Source of the DNA: JAAYYM01 sp964483545
GTDB lineage: Bacteria; Bacillota; Clostridia; Lachnospirales; Lachnospiraceae
Length of the DNA: 64,000 bases
NCBI GenBank assembly: GCA_964483545.1
Contig: CAZACC010000001.1
Location: forward strand, 1 to 64,000
Reading direction: 5' to 3'
Both the position numbers and the translations under genes were made by a program. Positions 25,731 through 33,565 of this stretch are shown in pieces. The notes beneath the pieces are model-generated. The model saw only the letters and a program-made list of their open reading frames with translations, was not told the origin of the DNA and did no database searches. The first letter of the stretch is position 1. The number at the start of each line of letters is the position of its first letter.

Positions 25731-26527
25731 TGATGAAAAAGAGAATAACAGCATCTATATTGATGGTACTTATGACAGTCATAATGACGGTTCCTGTCTT
25801 TGCATATGAAGAACGTGTGGATGACAGCGCAGGACTGCTCAGTGATGAAGAGATTACACAGATTAACGAAAATATTGATTATATCAGAAATGCATATAGC
25901 TGTGATGTTGTTATTGTGACAACAAATGATAGTGAAGGCAAGAGTGCTATGGATTATGCTGATGATTATTACGATTACAATGGTTTTGGAATGGGTGATG
26001 AACAGGACGGAATCATTTTAACTGTTAATATGGACATTCAGGAGTATTGGATTTCTACATGTGGACAGGCAATTTTGTGGTTTTCAGATAGTGAAGTAGA
26101 GGATATGAAGTCTACTGTTCAGCCCTATCTGTCTGAAGGAGATTACGGGAATGGATTTCTGGCATGGCTCAGTGATGTGGAATATTATTTAGAAACGGAT
26201 GATGGATCAGGATATATTATAGAAGAAACCAATCCGTTTGCTGCGGCTTTGACATATCTTCCGATGGGTTTGATATTAGGATTGGTTCTGGCGGTGATTA
26301 TCATTATGATTATGATTAGAAAGTGTCGCACAGCAGTGCAGCCGACGCTTGCAAATGACTATCTGGATAAAGAACATATAACGCTTCGCAGACAAGAAGA
26401 CTTATTCCTGAGATCTCATACGTCTTCAGTCAAAATACAAACCGAAAGTAAAAGTGGGAGCGGCGGAAGTACAGTACACAGCAGCAGTAGCGGCAGGTCA
26501 CATGGTGGCGGAGGCGGCAAATTTTAG
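25730..26527 (+). CDS. TPM domain membrane protein (YgcG-like)
   Basis: This 265-residue protein has a signal sequence (residues 1-25, ILMVLMTVIMTVPVFA), a TPM/Psb32 domain (about 28-150; DDSAGLLSDEEITQINENI, VIVTTNDSEGKSAMDYADDY, DGIILTVNMD), a membrane helix (about 178-200, LPMGLILGLVLAVIIIMIM), then a tail ending in Ser/Gly/His-rich SSSGRSHGGGGGKF. The same Gly-rich end is common in YgcG-type proteins. AGGAGG is 6 bases before the ATG at 25730; an in-frame GTG at 25727 is less likely. The role is unknown, possibly membrane protein quality control as in plastids, which is inference. Confidence 0.8.
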   Translation: MMKKRITASILMVLMTVIMTVPVFAYEERVDDSAGLLSDEEITQINENIDYIRNAYSCDVVIVTTNDSEGKSAMDYADDYYDYNGFGMGDEQDGIILTVNMDIQEYWISTCGQAILWFSDSEVEDMKSTVQPYLSEGDYGNGFLAWLSDVEYYLETDDGSGYIIEETNPFAAALTYLPMGLILGLVLAVIIIMIMIRKCRTAVQPTLANDYLDKEHITLRRQEDLFLRSHTSSVKIQTESKSGSGGSTVHSSSSGRSHGGGGGKF

Positions 26528-26573
26528 ATGTCATTTATGAAGGGAAAATGAAAGGTTAAATAAGGAGGAGAAG

Positions 26574-27710
26574 ATGGATTTTTTGTTATCAAATTTACTT
26601 GTAATTACGTGGCAGCAGTTAGTGATGTATGCGGTGGGTCTTATTTTGATATACCTTGCCGTGAAGAAAGAGTATGAGCCATCTTTATTATTACCAATGG
26701 GATTCGGAGCAATACTTGTTAATTTACCGAATACAGGAGTCATCGATCAGACTCTGACAGGGATTGGTGAGACAAATGGAATCATACAATGGTTGTTTGA
26801 AATCGGAATAGAGGCTTCAGAGGCTCTTCCAATTCTGCTATTTATCGGCATCGGTGCTATGATTGACTTTGGACCACTTCTTTCACAGCCGATTATGTTT
26901 TTATTTGGCGCAGCAGCTCAGTTCGGTATTTTTGCAGCAGTTGTATTTGCGGCAATGGTTGGATTTGATTTAAAGGATGCGGCATCCATCGGCATTATTG
27001 GAGCGGCAGATGGTCCGACATCTATTTTGGTATCACAGATGCTAAAGTCTAACTATGTAGGAGCCATTGCGGTAGCAGCGTATTCCTATATGGCACTTGT
27101 TCCGATTATTCAGCCTTTTGCAATCAAGCTCGTTACGACGAAAAAGGAACGTCAGATTAAGATGCCGTATAACCCGAAGAATGTATCTAAGGCAACTAGG
27201 ATTATATTCCCAATCGCAGTCACTTTTGTAGCAGGTCTGGTAGCTCCTACATCAGTAGCGCTGGTAGGCTTTTTGATGTTTGGTAATCTGATTAGGGAGT
27301 GCGGTGTTCTGGCAACTCTTTCAGACTCGGCACAGAATCAGCTGACAAATCTTATTACGTTATTACTTGGTATTACCATTGCTTTCAGTATGCGTGCAGA
27401 GGAATTTGTCAATATCAATACTATGATGATCATGGGTATCGGACTTTTGGCATTTGTTTTTGATACCATCAGTGGTGTACTGTTTGCAAAGCTAATCAAT
27501 TTATTTAGAAAAGAAAAGATTAATCCGATGATTGGTGCTGCAGGAATTTCTGCATTTCCGATGTCATCCCGTGTGGTACAGAAGATGGCACTGAAAGAGG
27601 ATCCGACTAATATTTTGATTATGCATGCTGCTGGAGCGAACGTATCTGGACAGATTGCATCTGTTGTGGCTGGCGGTCTGTTAATGAGTTTGGTATCTAA
27701 CTATTTATAG
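26574..27710 (+). CDS. Sodium-translocating decarboxylase beta subunit (OadB family)
   Basis: The 378-residue polytopic protein carries the OadB/GcdB/MmdB hallmarks: IGVGA-type turn LLFIGIGAMIDFGPLL, the highly conserved GIIGAADGPTSILVSQ, AYSYMALVPIIQP, and the end GISAFPMSSRVVQ with AAGANVSGQIASVVAGG. These proteins couple biotin-carboxylate decarboxylation to sodium export. AAGGAGG precedes the ATG. A 49-residue gamma-like subunit follows after 15 bases, but no carboxyltransferase alpha or biotin carrier gene is nearby. The hydrogenase genes come next on the same strand. The specific acid (oxaloacetate, methylmalonyl-CoA, glutaconyl-CoA) cannot be told from the beta subunit. Confidence 0.92.
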   Translation: MDFLLSNLLVITWQQLVMYAVGLILIYLAVKKEYEPSLLLPMGFGAILVNLPNTGVIDQTLTGIGETNGIIQWLFEIGIEASEALPILLFIGIGAMIDFGPLLSQPIMFLFGAAAQFGIFAAVVFAAMVGFDLKDAASIGIIGAADGPTSILVSQMLKSNYVGAIAVAAYSYMALVPIIQPFAIKLVTTKKERQIKMPYNPKNVSKATRIIFPIAVTFVAGLVAPTSVALVGFLMFGNLIRECGVLATLSDSAQNQLTNLITLLLGITIAFSMRAEEFVNINTMMIMGIGLLAFVFDTISGVLFAKLINLFRKEKINPMIGAAGISAFPMSSRVVQKMALKEDPTNILIMHAAGANVSGQIASVVAGGLLMSLVSNYL

Positions 27711-27725
27711 AAGGAGAACATAAAT

Positions 27726-27875
27726 ATGAATATGACGAACGTAATCATAGCACTAAACATGATGTGGAAGGGTATGGCTGGTATTTTTGTAGTAATCATT
27801 CTAGTGATGCTGATTGTTATGCTGCTGACAAAGGTAACAAAGGAAAAACCTGAAGCAGAGCAGAATCAGAAATAG
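27726..27875 (+). CDS. Small OadG-like subunit of the sodium pump
   Basis: A 49-codon frame with AGAAGGAG 9 bases before the ATG at 27726. Residues about 18-36 (MAGIFVVIILVMLIVMLL) form one membrane helix, followed by a short charged tail rich in Lys, Glu and Gln. Gamma subunits of sodium decarboxylases have this layout, one helix at the N terminus with a polar tail, although classical OadG is about 80-100 residues. Its place directly after the beta subunit supports the call. Confidence 0.75.
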   Translation: MNMTNVIIALNMMWKGMAGIFVVIILVMLIVMLLTKVTKEKPEAEQNQK

Positions 27876-27910
27876 GAAAAAGAAGTAAGCAGTGCACAGG
27901 AGGAAACGGT

Positions 27911-28390
27911 ATGTTGGAACAATCATACTATGATAAAACTGACGAAATCATACAAAGTCATGGGACCGAAGCCAGGTATCTTATTCCGATCATGCAGGAC
28001 ATACAAAATGAGTATAGGTATTTGCCATCTGAACTTCTGATTTATGTCGCGAAGAAGCTGGACATTACTGAGGCAAAGGCTTATAGTGTTGCGACCTTTT
28101 ATGAGAACTTTTCTTTTGAAAAGAAAGGAAAGTACATTATTAAAGTATGTGATGGAACGGCTTGCCATGTGAGAAAATCTTTACCGCTTTTGGAACGTTT
28201 GTATCAGGAATTAGGACTATCGTCCAATCAGCATACAACAGACGATATGCAGTTTACGGTAGAAACGGTTTCTTGTCTGGGCGCATGTGGTCTTGCGCCA
28301 GTATTGACGGTGAATGAAAAAGTACATCCCTCTATGACACCAGATAAGGTATCAGAACTTATAGAGAAGCTGAGAGGTGAGGATGCATGA
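27911..28390 (+). CDS. hydC: NuoE-like [2Fe-2S] subunit of bifurcating hydrogenase
   Basis: This 159-residue protein is a thioredoxin-like ferredoxin. The four cluster ligands are in CDGTACHVRK (two Cys, spaced by four) and CLGACGLAP (two Cys, spaced by three). The N-terminal helical part has LIPIMQDIQNEYRYLPSELL and AKAYSVATFYENFSF, typical of NuoE/HydC. In trimeric hydrogenases of the Thermotoga type it passes electrons between the flavin subunit and the rest. CAGGAGG precedes the ATG. It overlaps the NuoF-like gene by 4 bases. Confidence 0.93.
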   Translation: MLEQSYYDKTDEIIQSHGTEARYLIPIMQDIQNEYRYLPSELLIYVAKKLDITEAKAYSVATFYENFSFEKKGKYIIKVCDGTACHVRKSLPLLERLYQELGLSSNQHTTDDMQFTVETVSCLGACGLAPVLTVNEKVHPSMTPDKVSELIEKLRGEDA

Positions 28391-30276
28391 GAATACAATC
28401 AGGGGAAGCGTTGGATCAGAAGAGGGAAAAAACGCTATCCAGAATTAAGAGTGATGATGTGAGGATTTTGATCTGTGCGGGAACAGGTTGTCTTGCAGGC
28501 GGCTCCGCATCCATCTATGAACGTCTCTGTGAACTGACCCAAAATGATGCAGGAACAAGTGTAGAATTCGGAGTAGAAATTGCCCACAGACTGGAAGATC
28601 ATAAACAAGTCGGAATCAAGAAGAGCGGATGCCATGGTTTTTGTGAGATGGGACCGCTTGTCCGGATTGAGCCATATAATATCCTCTATATTAAGGTTCA
28701 AGAAGAAGATTGTGAAGAAATCTATGAAAAGACGATTTTGAAGGGTGAACCGATTGAACGTCTTTTATATGAGTCAAATGGGGTAAAGTATCAGACTCAG
28801 GAGGATATCCCTTTTTATGCAAAGCAAACCCGTCTGGTATTAAAAAATTGCGGACATATTGATGCAGAACATATTGACGAATCTATTGCCTTTGGTGGAT
28901 ATCAAGCCTTAAAGAAGGCTTTATTTGAGATGTCGCCTGAAGATGTCGTCAATGAGATTTTAGAATCTAATCTGCGTGGCAGAGGCGGCGGGGGATTTCA
29001 GACAGGTTATAAGTGGAAACAGGTTGCCAGACAAGCAGAGAAGATTCGTTATGTGGTCTGCAACGGTGATGAGGGAGATCCAGGTGCTTTCATGGACAGG
29101 AGTGTTATGGAAGGCGATCCTCATAAGATGATCGAAGGAATGATCATTGCTGGATACGCTGTAGGAGCGCAGGAAGGCTATATCTACGTGCGTGCAGAAT
29201 ATCCGCTCGCTATCAGCCGTTTAAAGATTGCCATTGGACAGGCGGAGGAAGCAGGTCTTCTGGGCAATCGTATTATGGGTTCAGACTACAGTTTTACATT
29301 ACAGATTAACCGTGGTGCAGGTGCTTTTGTGTGTGGTGAAGGCAGCGCATTGACTGCTTCTATTGAAGGAGAACGCGGAATGCCGAGAACCAAACCGCCG
29401 CGTACGGTAGAACAGGGTCTTTTTGGCAAGCCAACAGTTTTGAATAACGTAGAAACCTATGTCAATGTGCCAATGATTATCACAAGAGGTGCAGCATGGT
29501 ATCATACGATTGGAACAGAAAAGAGTCCAGGAACAAAAGCATTTGCTGTAACTGGAAGCATTAATAATACAGGATTAATTGAGGTTCCCATGGGGACGAC
29601 ATTGCAGAAAATTGTCTATGATATCGGTGGCGGAATCAAAAATGGAAAGAACTTTAAAGCGGTTCAGATAGGCGGACCATCTGGTGGATGTCTGATGGAG
29701 ACACATTTAGATCTGCCGCTCGATTTTGATTCTCTGAAAAAGATGGGAGCAATGATCGGCTCTGGCGGACTGGTCATCATGGATGAGGATACCTGCATGG
29801 TAGAGGTAGCCAGATTCTTTATGAATTTTACCCAGAATGAAAGCTGTGGCAAGTGTGTGCCATGTCGCGAGGGTACAAAACGAATGCTGGAGATTTTGGA
29901 GGATCTAGTTGCAGGAAGAGGAACTCTGGAACAATTGGATATCCTGCAAGAACTGGGAGAAGCCATCACGGATACAGCTCTATGTGGTCTGGGCAAGAGT
30001 GCGGCACTTCCTGTACTATCAACCCTCAGGCTGTTTAGAGATGAATATGAAGAACATGTAACACAGAAAAAGTGCAGGACAGGAACCTGTCAAGCATTGC
30101 GTACATATAAGATTGATCCGAAGAAGTGTAAGGGCTGTTCCAAGTGTGCAAGGAGCTGTCCAGTTAGTGCTATCAGCGGTGAAATTAAGAACCCGTTCAG
30201 CATTGATATAAGCAAATGCATTAAGTGTGGAGCATGCGAAAGCTCATGTCCTTTTAAGGCAATATCAGCTTCATAG
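28387..30276 (+). CDS. hydB: NuoF-like flavin/NAD subunit of bifurcating hydrogenase
   Basis: The 629-residue protein has, in order, an N-terminal thioredoxin-like [2Fe-2S] domain (CAGTGCLAGG and CHGFCEMGP), the NuoF FMN/NADH domain (RGRGGGGFQTGYKWK, then GDEGDPGAFMDRSVMEGDP), a SLBB region, the [4Fe-4S] motif CGKCVPCREGTKRM, and two C-terminal 2x[4Fe-4S] ferredoxin motifs (CKGCSKCARSCP, CIKCGACESSCP). This is the layout of HydB, which oxidises or reduces NAD(H) and, in bifurcating enzymes, splits electrons between NADH and ferredoxin. The N-terminal and C-terminal extra clusters distinguish it from respiratory NuoF. Translation is coupled to the preceding gene. Confidence 0.94.
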   Translation: MRIQSGEALDQKREKTLSRIKSDDVRILICAGTGCLAGGSASIYERLCELTQNDAGTSVEFGVEIAHRLEDHKQVGIKKSGCHGFCEMGPLVRIEPYNILYIKVQEEDCEEIYEKTILKGEPIERLLYESNGVKYQTQEDIPFYAKQTRLVLKNCGHIDAEHIDESIAFGGYQALKKALFEMSPEDVVNEILESNLRGRGGGGFQTGYKWKQVARQAEKIRYVVCNGDEGDPGAFMDRSVMEGDPHKMIEGMIIAGYAVGAQEGYIYVRAEYPLAISRLKIAIGQAEEAGLLGNRIMGSDYSFTLQINRGAGAFVCGEGSALTASIEGERGMPRTKPPRTVEQGLFGKPTVLNNVETYVNVPMIITRGAAWYHTIGTEKSPGTKAFAVTGSINNTGLIEVPMGTTLQKIVYDIGGGIKNGKNFKAVQIGGPSGGCLMETHLDLPLDFDSLKKMGAMIGSGGLVIMDEDTCMVEVARFFMNFTQNESCGKCVPCREGTKRMLEILEDLVAGRGTLEQLDILQELGEAITDTALCGLGKSAALPVLSTLRLFRDEYEEHVTQKKCRTGTCQALRTYKIDPKKCKGCSKCARSCPVSAISGEIKNPFSIDISKCIKCGACESSCPFKAISAS

Positions 30277-30294
30277 GATAGGGAGGAAAATACC

Positions 30295-31980
30295 ATGGAT
30301 TATATGACAATAGATTCCTTAACGGTACCTATTGAAGGAGAAAAGAATATATTATCAGTTATCCGTAAAGCGGGTATAGATTTGCCTACATTTTGCTATC
30401 ACTCTGAACTATCTATCTACGGTGCATGCCGTATGTGTGTGGTGGAGGATGACAAGGGACGCATTTTTGCGTCCTGTTCTGAGCAGCCGAGACCAGGCAT
30501 GGTCATTCAGACGAATACGAAGAAGATTCAGCAGTACCGTAAACTGATCATAGAATTGCTGCTGTCGACACACTGTCGTGACTGTACAGTATGCACCAAG
30601 AATGGAATGTGTGATCTGCAGAGTCTGGCCTATCGTGTAGGAGTTCATGCAGTCAGATTTCTGAATAACAGAAAAGAAAAGCCTCTTGATATGAGCTCTC
30701 CAAGTATTGTCAGAGACCCAAATAAATGCATTCTATGTGGGGATTGTGTACGTACATGTTCAGAAATTCAGGGAATTGGTGCATTAGATTTTGCATATCG
30801 TGGATCTAAAATGGAGGTAACGCCTGCATTTGGCAAGACACTTGCCGAGACAGACTGTGTTGGCTGTGGTCAATGTCGATCAGTATGTCCTACAGCAGCG
30901 ATATCTATTAGAACCAATGTAACTGAGGTATGGGATGCAATTGCGAATCCAAAGGTACGTGTGGTGGCTCAGATCGCACCAGCAGTACGCGTGGCGGTTG
31001 GAGATCGGTTTGGATTGCCGAAGGGCGAGAACAGTATGGGCAAGCTGGTATCTGCACTCCGTATGATGGGATTTGATGCGGTATATGATACTAATTTTGG
31101 TGCAGATTTAACTGTTATGGAGGAGTCTAAAGAGTTTGCGGAGAGACTGGAAAAGAATGAAAAACTTCCGCTTTTTACTTCCTGCTGTCCTGCATGGGTG
31201 AAATATTGTGAGACGAAACATCCTGAATTTGCAGAGAATGTTTCCTCCTGCCGTTCGCCGCAGGGTATGTTTTCTGCGGTTGTAAAGGAGTATTTTAAGG
31301 AAAAGGATAAGGAAGAAGATAAAACGACTTATATTGTGTCTATTATGCCCTGTACGGCCAAGAAGGCAGAAATTCTTCGACCTGATAATCATACCAACGG
31401 TGTACAGGATACAGATATTGTTCTGACTACGGTTGAGATCGTTCGTATGATTCGTCAGGTTGGAATAAAGTTTGAGGAGTTAGACGGAGAGGCACCAGAT
31501 ATGCCGTTTGGCATGGCATCTGGAGGAGCAGCTATCTTTGGTGTGACAGGTGGCGTCACAGAGGCAGTGCTTCGTCATTTATCTGAGAAACATATACATA
31601 GTGCGTTATCTGAGATTCAGTACAGTGGAATCAGAGGAACAGAGAACCTCAAGGAAGCAACGGTGATGCTAGGCGACCAGGAGGTTAAGATTGCTGTGAT
31701 TCATGGACTTGCGAATGCAGGCAGGCTGCTGGACAGAATCAAAGCAGGAGAAGTATACTATGATTTTGTAGAAGTTATGGCATGCCGACGAGGATGTATT
31801 CTGGGCGGAGGACAGCCTCTTCCGATGGGATCACGTACCCGTGCTGGACGTACAGAGGGTATCTATCGTGTAGATAAGCAGTCACAAATTCGGTTTACGG
31901 ATGACAACCCCGTACTGTCACAGGTTTATGAGGAGATTATTTGTGGGAATGAACATAAACTTTTACATCGGGCGAATTAA
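30295..31980 (+). CDS. hydA: [FeFe]-hydrogenase catalytic subunit
   Basis: This 561-residue protein has a [2Fe-2S] domain (Cys34, 45, 48, 61), the His-Cys3 [4Fe-4S] motif (THCRDCTVCTKNGMC), two ferredoxin motifs (CILCGDCVRTC, CVGCGQCRSVC), and a full H-cluster domain. The H-cluster signatures L1 FTSCCPAWVKY, L2 MPCTAKKAEI and L3 EVMACRRGCILGGGQP are all intact, so it should be catalytic rather than a sensor. It makes or uses H2. With the two preceding genes it forms a HydABC-type complex likely to use NADH plus reduced ferredoxin. No C-terminal extra [2Fe-2S] domain is present, which is shorter than Thermotoga HydA. GGGAGG precedes the ATG. Confidence 0.95.
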   Translation: MDYMTIDSLTVPIEGEKNILSVIRKAGIDLPTFCYHSELSIYGACRMCVVEDDKGRIFASCSEQPRPGMVIQTNTKKIQQYRKLIIELLLSTHCRDCTVCTKNGMCDLQSLAYRVGVHAVRFLNNRKEKPLDMSSPSIVRDPNKCILCGDCVRTCSEIQGIGALDFAYRGSKMEVTPAFGKTLAETDCVGCGQCRSVCPTAAISIRTNVTEVWDAIANPKVRVVAQIAPAVRVAVGDRFGLPKGENSMGKLVSALRMMGFDAVYDTNFGADLTVMEESKEFAERLEKNEKLPLFTSCCPAWVKYCETKHPEFAENVSSCRSPQGMFSAVVKEYFKEKDKEEDKTTYIVSIMPCTAKKAEILRPDNHTNGVQDTDIVLTTVEIVRMIRQVGIKFEELDGEAPDMPFGMASGGAAIFGVTGGVTEAVLRHLSEKHIHSALSEIQYSGIRGTENLKEATVMLGDQEVKIAVIHGLANAGRLLDRIKAGEVYYDFVEVMACRRGCILGGGQPLPMGSRTRAGRTEGIYRVDKQSQIRFTDDNPVLSQVYEEIICGNEHKLLHRAN

Positions 31981-32012
31981 TTCAGCATGCGGATGAAAAT
32001 GGAGAAATCCTG

Positions 32013-33542
32013 ATGAAGGAATGGAATAAGCATCGATATAAATTTATTATGATGGCAGTTTTGTTTGTCACTGAAATAGTATGTGGATTTTATGTATGCT
32101 ATTTTCAGGGAAGGATATTGAATGATGCGTTCAGTCGTACTGCCAATGCTTTTTATGTAATTTTTGTAAAACCGTCCAGATATGCCTCCATAGGTCTTGT
32201 CTGGAATCCACTACCAAGTACTCTCCAGCTTCCTTTTATTGCACTGGCTAAGATCTGGAGACCATTTGCATCCAGCGGAATTTGTGCGGTTGTTGTAACA
32301 GCAATCTTTGCGGCATTAGCTTCCTATATCATTCTGGATACATTTGAGAGATTAAGTATCGATAAAAAATATGCAATTACGATCACTTTGCTTTATACGT
32401 TTAATCCGTTTATCTTTTTCTACGGCTGCAATGGTATGAGTGAATCCATTTTTTTTACTCTTGTAATTTACATTGTCTGCAATTTATCTATATGGATGAA
32501 AATGGGTAAAAGTAAACATCTGGTTAAGATTGCGTTTGCGCTTGTTTTTCTGTTTTTCACGAGATATGAAGCAATTCCTTTTGCGGCTGCAGTTGGATTA
32601 TGTGTGATTATACATATTCTGTTTAATAAGAAAGAGCGTATTTACTGGCTTAACAATTCTTTTCGGGAGCGTTACTTTTATGCAGAGGGGACAATGGTAT
32701 TGCTGTATACCCCTATGGCTTATGGTGTTTTCTTGTGGATTATCTTTAATTGGGTGATTAACGGAAATCCTCTATATTTTCTTAATTCAGCTTATTCTAA
32801 TGTATCACAGAGTATTTTCACACGGGATTTTGGATCACGGTGGGATATTTTGTTCTATGAGATTGAGAGACTGATTCCATTTATCCCATTGTTTTTATTG
32901 ATTATACTTATCTATTTTTACCGCAGACAAATTACTACGACGGATTTTATTGTAATCTTTATATTAAATATCACTCTTATGATTTTTCATTTCTGGATGC
33001 TGACAAGCGGAAGTTCGTTTGGCTGGCTGAGGTTCTTTTCTTATACGCTGCCTGTCAGTATATCGTTTGTCCCATATATCTTATCAGAATCAAAAAAGAA
33101 GTCTCTAAAGGTGGATAAGACAGCGATTGTGATTGTCCTGCTGATATCAGGAGGACTTTGCGCCTATGCATTACAGGATAAAGAATTGGCGAAGGAGGAA
33201 CTTAATATTACGATTTCTAATGAAGTATATAAAATATCTGATTATATAAACGAAAATCTGTCAGATGAAATGGTATTGATGGATGCTTTCTTGACGAATG
33301 GAGTCATTTTAAATATAGAAAATATAGATCACCTTGTAGTGAGCAGCAGTCTGAATTTCTATGATTGCGTTGCTGATCCTGTCGGGAAGGGAATTAACCA
33401 TATTCTGGTTCCGGACACAAGCGGAGTCGGAAATCTAGATGCCATTAATCTGGCCTATCCAGATCTATATAGTGCAGGGGCAGATTGGTGTGAGCTAGAA
33501 GAAGAATTTGAAGGCTTTAAACTATTTAGGGTAACAGATTAA
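32013..33542 (+). CDS. GT-C-like membrane glycosyltransferase
   Basis: The 509-residue protein has about ten hydrophobic helices over residues 10-390 and a C-terminal extramembrane domain of about 110 residues (from KELAKEELNITISNEVYKI) ending in ELEEEFEGFKLFRVTD. A cluster of conserved-looking residues (NAFYVIFVKPSRYASIGLVW, then TFERLSIDKKY, and YNPFIFFYGCNGMSES-like NPFIFFYGCNGMSESIF) resembles PIG-V/PMT-type lipid-linked mannosyltransferases. It starts 33 bases after hydA, with GGAGAAATCCTG before the ATG, and ends 24 bases before the synthase gene, so I place it with the exopolysaccharide locus. The sugar and the acceptor are unknown. Confidence 0.65.
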   Translation: MKEWNKHRYKFIMMAVLFVTEIVCGFYVCYFQGRILNDAFSRTANAFYVIFVKPSRYASIGLVWNPLPSTLQLPFIALAKIWRPFASSGICAVVVTAIFAALASYIILDTFERLSIDKKYAITITLLYTFNPFIFFYGCNGMSESIFFTLVIYIVCNLSIWMKMGKSKHLVKIAFALVFLFFTRYEAIPFAAAVGLCVIIHILFNKKERIYWLNNSFRERYFYAEGTMVLLYTPMAYGVFLWIIFNWVINGNPLYFLNSAYSNVSQSIFTRDFGSRWDILFYEIERLIPFIPLFLLIILIYFYRRQITTTDFIVIFILNITLMIFHFWMLTSGSSFGWLRFFSYTLPVSISFVPYILSESKKKSLKVDKTAIVIVLLISGGLCAYALQDKELAKEELNITISNEVYKISDYINENLSDEMVLMDAFLTNGVILNIENIDHLVVSSSLNFYDCVADPVGKGINHILVPDTSGVGNLDAINLAYPDLYSAGADWCELEEEFEGFKLFRVTD

Positions 33543-33565
33543 AGAAAGAAAAAGAGTCAAAGAAG

